Shown here: positions 1 through 10,864 of the stretch, piece by piece | Layout: each line of letters opens with the position of its first letter | How positions within the stretch are numbered: position 1 is the stretch's first letter | Assembly: GCA_036250195.1 (NCBI GenBank) | Contig: JAVHZZ010000001.1 | Coordinates: 391,852,783 to 391,916,782 of the forward strand | Direction of reading: 5' to 3' | Length of the DNA stretch: 64,000 nt | Origin: Mixophyes australis | Taxonomy: Eukaryota; Chordata; Amphibia; Anura; Limnodynastidae | Program-made: the position numbers and the translations under genes | The notes under the pieces: generated by a model | Told to the model about the DNA's origin: nothing | What the model saw: only the letters and a program-made list of their open reading frames with translations | Database searches by the model: none

Positions 1-1124
1 CCAACGTCGTCCACAGGCTCATTACTTCTCTACATGCACTGTCTGGCAGTCTGTTGTCGGCAGACAGAATGTCAACTGAGTCTGAAAGATCAGGTTGGCA
101 GGAGCAAGGAAAGTCCAGACATGGCTGTCGCCATCTCCTCACTCCTGCTGACCCTGTATTCACACAGGTAATGTGGGGGAGTGTACAAGACCAAGCAAAG
201 TGGACAGACTGAATACTGTATCCCATGAAAGAAACCTTTTAGGACTGAGTAGTATTTAGGATATTCCACTCATAACTGTATTTTCATTTTGAGTGGAATT
301 ATCCTTTAATATTATATCCAGATTACATTGATGTTATTGTGCCGGCAGACTGGAAAGACCCAATTAAAGTCTCCCTTGTAATGCAAGAGCAGGAAACACA
401 CTTTACAAAGTAATCTTTGAACATGTCCCCAATTTCCTTTTGCTACATTTATTATAATGATATATTTTTTTTATCTGTAAGATATATTTATAAAATATGT
501 GTAAATTGTACACATCAGTAAGAATGGAACACCAGAAACAGAATCGTCTCAATATGATGAAAAGCCCATTTATGTATTCATTATCTAGCTTTTTTTCCCA
601 GGGAAACAATGACACCCCAGTTACTGACTGTAAAGAAGTTAAAAGGGTCTAAATCAATCATAAAATCATGGGATCGTTTCTAAAGCCTTTCACACTTTCA
701 TTACCAACCTTGGGCAACTGTTGATGTTAATGAACAAATATGTACAAAGCTTTTAAAATCTCCTATGCTTCTTCAAAGCAAGAGACCCAGCATAAGATGA
801 GAAAAATGTGAAAGATTTGGGTCTCCCTAAAGCATAAAAGGTAGTTTACAATTGAGATGGCTTCTTTATGCGGTTTGCAGTCATTTGTATAAAAGTTCAT
901 TCCAAGGTTGTTAATGATTTAAGCCCTAGAACCTGCCACTGCTATTGAATTGGGAGTGGATTAAAGCATGGCTGTACTCTGCGACTTTTTTTCTGTATCA
1001 CATCATTGTACTAAACCAGAATACATAATGGAAACCTGAACTGGGTGGAAAATTCATTTATATACATGTTTCTTATTTCACCATTCATTTCTACTGTTTT
1101 AAACCATGCTGCTTATTTTCTGTT
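1..1124. other. Unrecognised AT-rich sequence
   Basis: No gene, RNA or recognised repeat is visible. The longest open frame is about 70 codons, as expected by chance at this base composition. It could be old, unrecognisable repeat or unique intergenic DNA. Confidence 0.5.
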
Positions 1125-1140
1125 TTATAGTAAAACATTG

Positions 1141-1546
1141 CACACATTTGCAAATGTATGTTGAAGCCACCCACCACTCCACGGTGATTTTGCTAATAGG
1201 GTGGTCCTACTCTAAACAATGAGAGTCCCATATATTTGGGCCATACATATGTGTTTTTAAATTGAGAGCTAACTTACCAAAGAGGCACCCCAGAGACCTC
1301 CAAATAACAATCCAATGTCAGCACTCCCCCTCAGCTACTGACACCAACATGCCTCTCAGACAAATAAAGAAAATGGAAGTTGCTCAAATCAATTTATAGG
1401 CAATGGCAGGTGCATGAAAGGGTGGGGTTATCTTAAAAGCAACATACATTTGCAAATGTGTGCAACCAAGACTTTTGCATTTTTATCTACAGTAGAAATA
1501 GCAGATCTGTTGCTGGCTATAGCAGTGTGCTGGGGGTATTTGTCTG
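1141..1546 (-). mobile_element. Foldback-family repeat copy flanked by 16-bp direct repeats
   Basis: Both sides carry the same 16 bp, TTATAGTAAAACATTG (1125-1140 and 1547-1562), which looks like a long target-site duplication. The interior matches, in reverse orientation, the repeat at 16846-17425: the stretch from the TTGCACACATTTGCAAA motif through the segment with GGAAGTTGCTCAAATCAA is shared. Near-identical motifs (TTTGCAAATGTGTGCAA and its complement) sit at two internal positions, so the copy itself has inverted-repeat character. No protein is encoded. Class unknown; the length of the direct repeats would fit a target-primed retroposon, but I see no poly(A). Confidence 0.55.
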
Positions 1547-1744
1547 TTATAGTAAAACATTGTCTCCTTCTAAATACAAAGCCAAACATTATTTACCTGA
1601 CTCCACTCTGGAGCACTGTGGAATATGTAATAATTATAGAAGGACTTTTGTCATGTCATTTTCTTTTTATAGTTGTAGGTAGGTACATGGAATGCATTGT
1701 CTAGGTGTGAAAGATTTACTGTGTTGTCTTCATATAAATGCACA

Positions 1745-1806
<62 letters not shown>
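1745..1806. repeat. (ATCT)n / (GATA)n microsatellite
   Basis: About 15.5 uninterrupted copies of ATCT, read as GATA on the other strand. The array is perfect, so it is probably length-polymorphic. Confidence 0.95.
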
Positions 1807-2262
1807 ATTGTATAGCTTTCTCAAATAGGAAGTTTTTAATATTTTGAGCACAAATGTAAGCGTGGCTGGTTCATTTCTCTGTCTGAGGTGCAAGATGAAC
1901 ACTCGGGCCTGTTACTTTCTGTGTTAACTCATCTTTTTACATTGACAATCACAGCCTCCCAATCGTCATCCTCCCAATCTTCACCACTTCTACATTTGAT
2001 CCATCACCACATAAAACATCACAATGATGCATTTAAAATGAAATAGGTATTAGCCTTAATGACTGGTGTTAAAAATAATACACATTGAAATGAACAAAGT
2101 CTATTTTTCTTTGTAAATTAATAAATTGCTTGTTGAATTTATAATCACATCCACCTCGTTTGCATAGATTGTCAAAATCACATGGGAGGAACAGCCAAAA
2201 CACGCCAGGGAAGCAGCAGATACAAAGCCTCTGGCAGGTAATAGTTAGGGTATGCTTTTCAT

Positions 2263-2442
2263 CAGGGCCTGATTATCCAGTAGGCTGACTGGGCTGCAGC
2301 CTAGGGCACAAGGCTTTTGGAGGAATGGGGTTCAGGGGCTGATCAGTTTATAGATTAATCCTGATCCCTCCCCCTCTCTAGTCCAGACTCCTCCTCCTCT
2401 CCAGTCCCGACTCCTGAAAGCCCTGTGCCCTGTAACACTGTG
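2263..2442 (+). mobile_element. Fragment of a hAT-type MITE (CAGGGCC end)
   Basis: Starts with CAGGGCCTGATTATCC, the same type of end as the MITEs at 32305 and 55475. The opposite terminus is not seen: the copy runs into the palindromic MITE at 2443. No target-site duplication can be shown. Confidence 0.45.
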
Positions 2443-2616
2443 GGGTATATTTACTAAACTTTGGGTTTGAAAAAGTGGAGATGTTGCCTAATGCAACCAA
2501 TCAGATTCTTGCTGTCATTTTGTAGAATGTAATAAGTAAGTGATAACTAGAATCTGATTGGTTGCTATAGGCAACATCTCCACTTTTTCAAACCCACAAT
2601 TTAGTAAATATACCCC
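2443..2616. repeat. Palindromic MITE, copy A
   Basis: A near-perfect inverted repeat. The left arm contains GTGGAGATGTTGCCTA and CAACCAATCAGATTCT, and the right arm repeats them as reverse complement; the ends are GGGGTATATTTACTAAA and its complement. The same element occurs at 19405, 41060 and 44453, so it is a high-copy non-autonomous family. It encodes nothing. Confidence 0.8.
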
Positions 2617-2744
2617 TTTGTGTATCAGAAATTAATGTATTTTAGGATTCAAGTCAGTCAGGTTTGTTCTTTTCTTTATGTAAAGTAAAACACTATATAG
2701 CTATAAAATTGCAACAATAAGAGCAACAAATAACATACATATGT

Positions 2745-2872
2745 CTCATCATCCCACTGCTGCCCCCATTTCACCACACTGCACCATCTTCATCACACTG
2801 CTGCCCCCTTGATCACACTGCTTCCCCCTTGATCACACTGCTCCCACTTCATCACACTGCTCCTGTTTACCA
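2745..2872. repeat. Short minisatellite, unit about 20-25 bp
   Basis: Five to six degenerate repeats of a unit like ATCACACTGCTGCCCCCTTG. Unit length varies and the edges are vague. Confidence 0.7.
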
Positions 2873-4069
2873 TAGGTGGGCATATGGTCTTACTGTATAC
2901 AGAATATCACTTTGTATTATGCAGTGTCACACGCCTTCTCAGTTATTTCACTTGTATTATGTTCGTTATTGACTGGGAAAGAAAATCTATATACCAAGAA
3001 AATTCTTTTAATATTGTTTTCCAATGGGATTATCCCTCTGGGGAAGATTTAATTTCTAAACAAAATTGGTATATGTATAGCTAAAGCACTCACATAAATG
3101 TATTGCCTATCGTTAGCAACCATAGAGATTATATTTATTAGATATTTTACATTATTTCCACTGCTACTATATTGATGAATTCAACATATGTTTTCCAATA
3201 CCAGCATTTCAGTAAAATAATTAGCACAAAGGGAAACAAGATGAAAAGGTAATATCTTTTGTCCGGACATAGTATCTATATAATAATTCCCCTATTTGTT
3301 TCTTGTTACTAGGTTTTCCGTTACAATAATGAAAGGGAATCATGGCCACTTCCATTATCATACTTATAACTGGTGTTGTTATTTTGTATCTTTAATTGTT
3401 GTTCTAATAGTTCTTCAGCCTGTTGTAGGAGGTGGTATGGTATGTATGGTTATTGTGCTCCTGAAAAATCAGTTCCTATTTTGGTATACTATACTATAGT
3501 GTGTCACTTCCCAGATGTGATATAAAACTGAAAAACTGACCTATATTAGTTGTATAGAGGGTTTTCAAAATGATGTCACTTCCGGTTTGACTTTTGGGTC
3601 ACAGGTCCGTTCCGTTCTATGTCAGTTTGCTCAGGATAAAATATAAAAATAAAATAAATAAAAAGGCTGAAGACAACAGGCCATTCTTGGATAAGCCAGT
3701 AGGAGAGACAAGGATGGTGATAGGATCAGGAGTAACAGTCCTCTCCACCTTCACATCTTCACCCTCAGTAGTGCTCATTCATGCATCCATTCAGCTTGAG
3801 TTCTGATTTTGCTGAAAATGAAATGAGTGACAAAGATTGCTGAGACCCTTTTATAAAGCCAAGTGGAGCTGAGTTTCAAAAATATGGGAACATAATTATT
3901 GGATGTGTTTGTTTTTACTTGACTTGTATTAGCTGGCGTAGAATACAAGAGAGCACTACGAGCAAATTAGCATAAGGTGGCCAAAACCCTAAATCAGGCC
4001 TTGCTTTTTAGCAAAGAAGCGGTCAAAGGTTAATGTCAGTTTAGAACACCCAGGAATCAAAAATATTGT
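2873..4069. other. Unrecognised sequence
   Basis: No gene or repeat family recognised. Open frames are under 75 codons and show no familiar motif. Confidence 0.4.
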
Positions 4070-4077
4070 GAATCAGT

Positions 4078-5374
4078 TAAGGATGAGCGGGCTCGGATTC
4101 CGCAAATTCGAGCCCACCTGAACAGTGCGGATCCGACGGGATCTGAACACTGTTCGGGAACTTCCGGGGGCCAAACAGAGCCAAACCGAGACTATGACAT
4201 CCAAGTCTCGCGTCGGATCTCGCGAGACTCGGATGTCATAAATACTCACCTTGCGGGCGCCATCTTCATTCTGGCTGTGATCACTCGTGAGGGAGGTTCT
4301 AGTTAGGGAGCTCCTGATCAGTTTAGTGGTTCTTTGTGCTTTGTCCAGTGCTCTGTCCTGCTGAGTCAAGTGGTGCTTTGTCCAGTGCTCTGTCCTGCTG
4401 AGTCCAGTGGTGCTGCCTGTGTCCTGTGCTCTGTTCTGCTAAGGGCATTGTTATTTCAAAATTATTCAAAAGTTGTAAAAAAAATATTTTTTTTTATAAA
4501 AAACCTATACAAAAATAATTGAAAAAATATATAAAAAAATTAGTTAAAAAATACTAGGTACTGCTATTTAAAAGTCAAACTACGTTCACTGTTGCTGCTG
4601 TACCAAAAAATACTAGGTACTGCTATTTCAAAGTCAAACTACGTTCACTGTTGCTGCTGTACCAAAAAAAACTAGGTACTGCTATTTAAAAGTCAAACTA
4701 CGTTCTTTGTTGCTGCTGTACCCAAAAATACTAGATACTGCTATTTGAAAGTCAAACTACGTTCTCTGTTGCTGCTGTACCAAAAAATAATAGGTACTGC
4801 TATTTCAAAGTCATATTACGTTCTCTGTTGCTGCTGTACCCAAAAATACTAGGTACTGCTATTTAAAAGTCAAACTACGTCCACTGTGGCTGCTGTACCC
4901 AAAAATAACTGCGGCCTTAACAGCTATGTTGGTGTTAGACGTGCATCCGGTGTCCGCCATCTGTGCAGTGGAATTCAGACCAGTTGGAGGATGTAGGAGC
5001 AGCCATCTGTGCAGTGGAATTCAGACCAGTTGGAGGAGGTATTGTGGGCCCGGTACCAAATTGGGTACCCGGGCCACTCCACTACGCAGTCCAGATAGCT
5101 GTGAGGTGTTCAGAATAGACTGGAAATTAGTGGAAATGATTCTAATTGAATGTTATTGAGGTTAATAATAGCGTAGGAGTAAAAAAAAAAAAAAAACGTG
5201 ATTTTAGCACTTTTTATGTTTTTTTAAAAATAAATCAGAGCCCAAAACCCTAAATCAGAACCAAAACCTTTCGTCGGGTGTTTTGGCAAAACAAATCAGA
5301 ACCCAAAACCTCAAGCTACTCAGAACCCAAAACACAAAATGCAAAACACTAAAAGTGGCCGGTGCACACCCCTA
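4078..5374. mobile_element. Deleted non-autonomous hAT element (TAGGGGTGTGCACC family)
   Basis: Flanked by a perfect 8-bp duplication GAATCAGT (4070-4077 and 5375-5382), the hAT hallmark. The left end reads TAAGGATGAGCGGGCTCGG; the right end, reverse-complemented, reads TAGGGGTGTGCACCGGCC. It is an inverted, shortened relative of the 4.4-kb element at 49451: both share the hairpin around GGTACC (here near 5045-5078) and the subterminal text rich in 'AAAACC'. A second subterminal hairpin lies at about 4198-4244 (arms like AGTCTCGCG). The middle holds six tandem copies of a unit of about 60 bp. No transposase remains, so it depends on another copy to move. Confidence 0.85.
4550..4905. repeat. 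Six tandem copies of a ~60-bp unit inside the hAT element
   Basis: Each unit contains AGGTACTGCTATTT, AGTCAAACTACGTTC and TTGCTGCTGTACC. Units differ by a few substitutions. The array lies wholly within the mobile element at 4078-5374. Confidence 0.85.
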
Positions 5375-5382
5375 GAATCAGT

Positions 5383-6641
5383 TATTCTTACTAAAGAGCT
5401 TAATTGGACACAAATCTGCTCTCAAAGGAGAAGGTTTATTTAAGCGGCAAACATTTTAAAAGAGCAATGCGGATAGAGGATTAGATGATGCAATGTCCAA
5501 GTTAGCATTAGTGACTGACCAAGACTTTTGGCATGTATGGGGTGTGTTTTTTTGTGAAGCCCGTGAGTAGGCTTAGCTCAGACCCAGGATATGGTGGGTA
5601 GTTACATAGACAGGTGCCCCTGTTCATGTAGGTTTTTGTAACAGTAAAGTTAAATGTGTAGCAAGGTAGAGAAGAAAACACAAAGAATGGGCGCTATGTC
5701 TCTGATAGAATAAGCACTTACATGTTTTTCTTCTGCACAGTATTACACAAATTCATAAATTGCAGTTGTCACACATCACATAAGTTGTCTCCAGAGCTAA
5801 CACTCTCTCTAATTGGGACGGTCACACTCTACATCACTCACCTTTGCGGTCACCTCACCTGCCCTGATCTCTTCTGACTCTTGTGTGTCTCTCTTTAGCT
5901 CTTGTACCCTACCTCACTTGGTACGATGAGTGGACAGTCTCTACACACACAGACTCCTCTCAGGATGCCTTTTACAGCAGACATCCACTCTCTTAACACT
6001 TGGTTCTCTGACAAGTCAGACTGACAACACATAGCTTGTATGCACTTTCAAACTCTCACCATAGCTCACAGCTTTGCCTCTCACTGGGTTCCGGAGGCTC
6101 ATCAAGAATCTCATGCTCTCTCTCTCTGGCACGTGAGTTCAACTTTCATCACAGCTAAGTCCTTTAATCTTGGAACTCATACTGACTCACACTTGACAGT
6201 CACAGCTGGCACTATCTCTTGCCCCACTATCTGACAGATGGGTTTTGGGATAGACTTAAAGGAACCTCTCTCAAACGGGAAAGTTTAAACCTGAATTGAA
6301 TGGATTTAAAATGCAATCAAAGTAACTCTACCTTGAGGGGGATTTATCCTGAAGTGGATATTTATATGCTATGCTGTCCCCACTACACTGTTAGCATGCC
6401 TCAGAAACGCTTTCATTCCTCCTACATCGCTCAAGCACATTCACACAAGGGGATTTACATGTAGATAACAAGAGATTATAATTTGAATATTATGAGAAAC
6501 AAGACAAACATAGAGTCCACAGATATGAAACTTATAGGGTAAAAGTTATGCAGGTGGTCCAGTGACCCAGCCCAAGGTAGTCCACTATGGAACTGACTCT
6601 GGGGGCAGATGCTCCCCTGCCCTCAGCTCAGTCTGCCCCTG
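5383..6641. other. Unrecognised sequence
   Basis: No coding region or known repeat seen. The part near 5800-6300 is pyrimidine-rich on the plus strand and could be old LTR or 3'-UTR-like repeat, but I cannot place it. Confidence 0.35.
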
Positions 6642-6828
6642 GAAGGGTGTAATGTCTGGGGATCTTGGGAGCCAAGAGTGTTGCGCCAAGTATTGGGGTC
6701 CTGTGCAACCTATCCAACCTGTCATTTAGAAAACGTGCCAATGTGATGGTGCTCCATCTTGCTGAAAAATAATTTCATCAGAGATATAGCGCCCTCAAAT
6801 CGGATCCATCTTTTTGAAACGCCCTGTA
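6642..6828 (-). pseudogene. Mariner/IS630-type transposase fragment joined to its own terminal repeat
   Basis: Read on the minus strand, the piece begins with TACAGGGCGTTTCAAAAAG, a mariner-type terminal repeat, and about 45 bp later enters coding sequence. The frame reads FQQDGAPSHWHVF (around the second catalytic Asp), a stop codon, then WIG, a diverged stretch and PRSPDITPF. These are C-terminal signatures of IS630/Tc1/mariner-superfamily transposases best known from arthropods. The N-terminal DNA-binding half and the first catalytic Asp are missing, and the recognisable text stops just where the third catalytic residue should be. This is a dead internal-deletion copy. The superfamily call is firm; the subfamily is not. 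Confidence 0.65.
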
Positions 6829-7785
6829 GTTTACCTGCGTTGTTGACAACAATGTTGATTGCGAGGGATCTGATGTCTTATTTACAATAATGGTGATGGC
6901 TCCTCTGACTATAGAGAGGGCTCTCCAGTTAACCCATTTAAGAAAGCTGTACCTGAGAAAAGAGACAGATAAAGAATTGGAAGACATGTAGGATATAAAC
7001 CAGGATATTGCAGTGTGTAGTAATACAGTTTTCAAATATTGCAACAGGTTTTCATGACTAATTGTGTTAAAGGTATGTTAAAGTTATTTGTGCTTAATTC
7101 TCTATTAGATCAGCTTAACCTCCCATCTATTCACCTTCTCATTAATATGAAACATCTCCAAATTTGTGAAGGCAGTGGGAAATTATTGGGGTGGTGCCAA
7201 GGAGTGTCCTCACACCAAAGACAAGGTTGTTTAAAAGATCAACTAAATACCATCTCAGTTCAGTCTCAGTTCAGTCCCTTTGTGTGCCGTATCTTGCATG
7301 AAATAGCTCTGCACATGCTCAGAAACGAACCTTACACTAATGAACGCAATTGCATGCAATCATGTCTGAAGGCAAATGACACTTACGAGTCACGATTGCC
7401 TATGACTTGAACGACGGAACGAGGGAATGAAGGGGTGGATGAACGTAGGCAATATACAGTGAGGGCGTGCCAATGTAAATGCGGTCGATTCAAGTCCTGT
7501 GTCTCTCTTAAGTACGTGTTTTTTAGCCATATCATTTGCATCAGGTGAAAGTACTGACTGATAGTGATGACTAACATGGCATAGTCTTTGTTTTAAAAAC
7601 TACACTTATACATGCAGCTAGCTAGCACAGAATATGTGTATGCATGTAAGACTATAAAACCACATTGTATGAACAGTACACATTAAGAACATCCTGTTTT
7701 ATGTATTAACTGTTAAAAAAAATTCAATTTTTTTTATAGTATTAAGAGTTGTTAATTTATTTGATAAAATATGTTTTTCTACATG
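6829..7785. other. Unrecognised sequence
   Basis: Holds chance open frames up to 123 codons (around 7039-7410) without recognisable motif or codon bias. It ends with CATG (7782-7785), the left target-site duplication of the next element. Confidence 0.35.
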
Positions 7786-9149
7786 TGTAGCGCCCCCTGC
7801 GGGGAAACAGGACAGACGCAACACAAAAGAACTTACCTTATAAACAATGGTCACCTCCAGTCCGCCTCTGATATCCCAGCAGATCCGCAGCCGCAACCCT
7901 TGTCCCCTCCAACCACGTCCCTCTAAGAAAGAGACAGAGATTACGGCCGTGCCTACCAGGTAAGGGCTGTCCGAGAATACGGCAAAGAACGAGGACACGG
8001 TCAGTCCAAGCTCACTTGCCGCCTCCTCACTTTGCTCTTGCCAAGGCACGGGGGACTACAGGCACTTGAGACCAGGACTGGTCTCGCCTCAAGTACCTGG
8101 CACACCTGCCGGTGAGGGCCGAACCGAAAGGGGAATCGAGCGTGATACTCACCGGGACACTCCCACTTACGATCCTGTTCTCCTGCACCTTCCCGACACC
8201 TGCGGATGACAAGAACACACAGCCTCCCTCTGCGCTAACGATGAGACTAAAGGTGTGCACCCGCAAAACTAAACTGACAACAACAGCGACCCGACCTTAA
8301 CAACACTCTAATGGTCGGCAACGCAACTAAGTCAAACAACTATGACTAACTAGGTGTGGTGCACTAACGGAACTGCTCACTTACCACTGCGAGGAACACC
8401 AGCCGGTGTTCATGGACTAAACCGGAGGGCGGTTCCTAACCCCCTCACCCAGGCCGTACCAATAAGCTGCCTTCTTGCTATGGGATCACCCATGGATCCT
8501 AAGGACCGGCTGCACGAGGCCCGACTGAGGCTCACTGGAACAGCACGCTAACCCGCGTACAGACTGCCGCCCGGAACAGCCGATCGAAACTGAACCGCCC
8601 GACTGCCTGCACCCAGGTATCGAACACGTGTCCCACTCCGGAACCGCCAGGTAACCTGCACGGAACTGAGGACTAGGACTCTCAACCTGAACCAGGGGAC
8701 GCCCCCTGGAACTGCGTTGAGCTGTGCTGTACTGCCACTGACTCACTCAGTCACCCCCTCTGGAAACCAGTGCGACCCCAGAGACCTAAGGGACGGGAAA
8801 ACTATGTATGTTCTTCCCTGACTATGTGTAAGCTGGTAACTACACTTGTCCCCCACAGCACAGGTTAGCACAGAAAAAACACAGGAACAAGAGCCTACCT
8901 TTAATGACATCTTGCCTCTGGACACAGTTATGTAGCACACCCCAAAATACCGTAATACAAACAATACTCGCCGCACAGACCAAATAAATGCAGTATACAG
9001 TACTTTACATGCTACTCACCCGAGCACACCGCTACTAGCCAACCAGCCGGTTGCTACAGCACTCACAGGAGCCTCCGCTCTACTGTATCTCCTAACTCCG
9101 TGTGCTCACCTCACACAGGACCGCGCCTACACTCACGAGGCTCTCACGC

Positions 9150-9640
9150 CTCTACCACACCACCAAGGCCTTATGCCCTACTACACCATGGGCCTCTGCC
9201 CAGCTACACACAGAGCCTTGTGCTCTGATCATGGGCCTCAGCCCCCTCTCTAACTCAGGGCTCTGAGCCCACTAACTAGGGCCTTGTGCCCTGCTACCTA
9301 GGGGCACTAGCCCCTACCTACTTAGGCCTGTGGCCTCCCTAACTAGCTGAGGGCCTTGTGCCCTTTATAGCCTACGGGCTACCAGCCCCTACACAGGCCC
9401 TGTGGCCTTCCTATGGCCTCTAGGCCGCTAACTACCTAAGGGCCTTGTGCCCTTGCACCTGGGGCTCTCACGCCCCCTGCCTAACTAACTAACAGGGGCT
9501 TGTCCCCTTTATCAAAAGTATTGTGGCATACTGGCCCACTAACTCATGGGGCCTAGTGCCCAAGTCCCTGGGCCTTGTGCCCCTAATTTTCTGTCCCCAC
9601 GGGCCTTGTGCCCGACCGTGGCCCCGGGCCTAGTGCCCGA
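9150..9640. repeat. Array of GGGCCTTGTGCCC palindromic motifs
   Basis: Five exact GGGCCTTGTGCCC motifs and two GGGCCTAGTGCCC, plus many one- or two-base variants (for example GGGGCACTAGCCCC), spaced irregularly about 25-90 bp apart inside the long LTR. Confidence 0.8.
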
Positions 9641-9930
9641 ATTTAACGTTGAGACTACTTACCTGCTCTGCGCAGGAATCTTGCCACGCCGTCTTCTGCC
9701 TTCTTTCTCCGGGTCTTCCAGACCCTCCAGCCGGCGGCGCCTCCTCTCCGGTTCGGCGCGGGTCTTCTGCCTTCTTTGGAGGCGGAGGCGCTCTCAGCCC
9801 TTACAAGGGCTCCCCGCCGACGATCTCCGCTCCGCCGGCTTCTGTTCTTGACTCGCCACTCTGGACGTCCCACGACGTCCTTCTCTCTCCGCCGCCGACT
9901 CTCTTCTCCCAAAATGGCGCCACCCGGCGA

Positions 9931-10085
9931 CTTATATAGTCGCCGGCGTGACGTCATTAGCCGGTGCGAGCGCTGATTGGCTTGCGTCGGCGCCAATATT
10001 TTAAATGGCCGGGCGCGAGCCGCGATTGGCTCGCGTATCCGCCCGCTGATTGGCCAGCGGGGAAAGATGAGCCCTGATTGGCTCA
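9931..10085 (-). promoter_or_regulatory. LTR core promoter: CCAAT-box cluster and TATA box
   Basis: On the minus strand, four CCAAT boxes (10077-10081, 10049-10053, 10025-10029, 9976-9980) lie within about 105 bp, followed 37 bp downstream by CTATATAAG (9931-9939). A CRE-like GACGTCA lies at about 9950. The second LTR copy at 44100-44225 keeps four CCAAT boxes in the same order, but its TATA box is degraded. Confidence 0.65.
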
Positions 10086-10286
10086 TCCTTCCTCCGCGGA
10101 CAGGACCTGCAGGAAAGAAGCCACGATACTCACCGCTGGATCGATGGACGGGTGAGTAACCTCCTTCTTCTTTCTTCACCCTCTTGCTGGGCACAGGGAA
10201 CAGAAACATCTTCAGCCCCTCCAGGGGCGCAGCGATGCCGGAAGTCTTCGCCCTCTTCACGGGCACCGGGCACATCTCTACACATG

Positions 10287-10864
10287 CATTCAGATAGGGC
10301 ATTATATTGCACATAGAACCTGCACTGTGTTCTGTCTGTCTACAGTAACGTTTAGCTAGAGTGTACTTATACCCAGATTCAAATGGAAATGGATTGATAT
10401 CTGCTTTTATTTGAATATGGTTGGAACTACGCTCAAGTTCTCTGTTGGTTTATTAAATGCAAGTTGCATGCAGGTTTTTAGTGCCATCTCTATTTCTCCT
10501 TTGGTGATTTCCGCTGCCTCCTTGGTGACTGCAGCTACCACTGAATATGGGGGAACAACTGTACTGGATCTATGTCCTGCAGCAAGCATGACACTAAAGA
10601 AAAATACTGGGCTGCACAGAATTACTTCAAACTGACAAATCACCACAAGAGTGACCATGCAGCATGAAAGCAAAAGCATTCTCTAGAAGTAGAGGAAAGG
10701 CACTCTGATAAATGGTGAATGACAGTTATGGTTGTGAGCAGCTTACTGTTTTAAGATTTGTACATTGACTGGTCCATGTTTCAAATCTCCGCCTTCTGCT
10801 ATCTCTCCTTATTTCACACCACTGGTAGCTGCACAGAAATTCCACTTGCCAATTACCGTTTTAT
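10287..10864. other. Unrecognised sequence
   Basis: Open frames on both strands around 10407-10679 are under 91 codons and show no familiar domain. Confidence 0.35.

Larger units (their letters stand above)
7786..10282 (-). mobile_element. Very long solo LTR (2.5 kb), minus-strand sense
   Basis: Begins TGTAGCGCC and ends CTCTACA, giving the TGTAG...CTACA inverted ends of an LTR. It is flanked by a 4-bp duplication CATG (7782-7785 and 10283-10286). The minus strand carries a promoter-like region: CCAAT boxes (ATTGG on plus at 9976, 10025, 10049 and 10077) upstream of a TATA box CTATATAAG (9931-9939). That puts a short U3 at the right-hand end and more than 2 kb of transcribed LTR on the left. 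The 9150-9640 part is full of palindromic GGGCC-N-GCCC motifs. A second, partial copy at about 43225-44405 keeps the same promoter layout, supporting a real family. No coding region is recognised; the 219-codon open frame around 9655-10314 is a by-product of GC-rich sequence. The parent retroelement is not in this window. Confidence 0.75.

Noticed and set aside
9655..10314. 219-codon minus-strand open frame in the long LTR
   Set aside because: GC-rich sequence with few stops; it crosses the LTR border and the promoter elements, and shows no domain.
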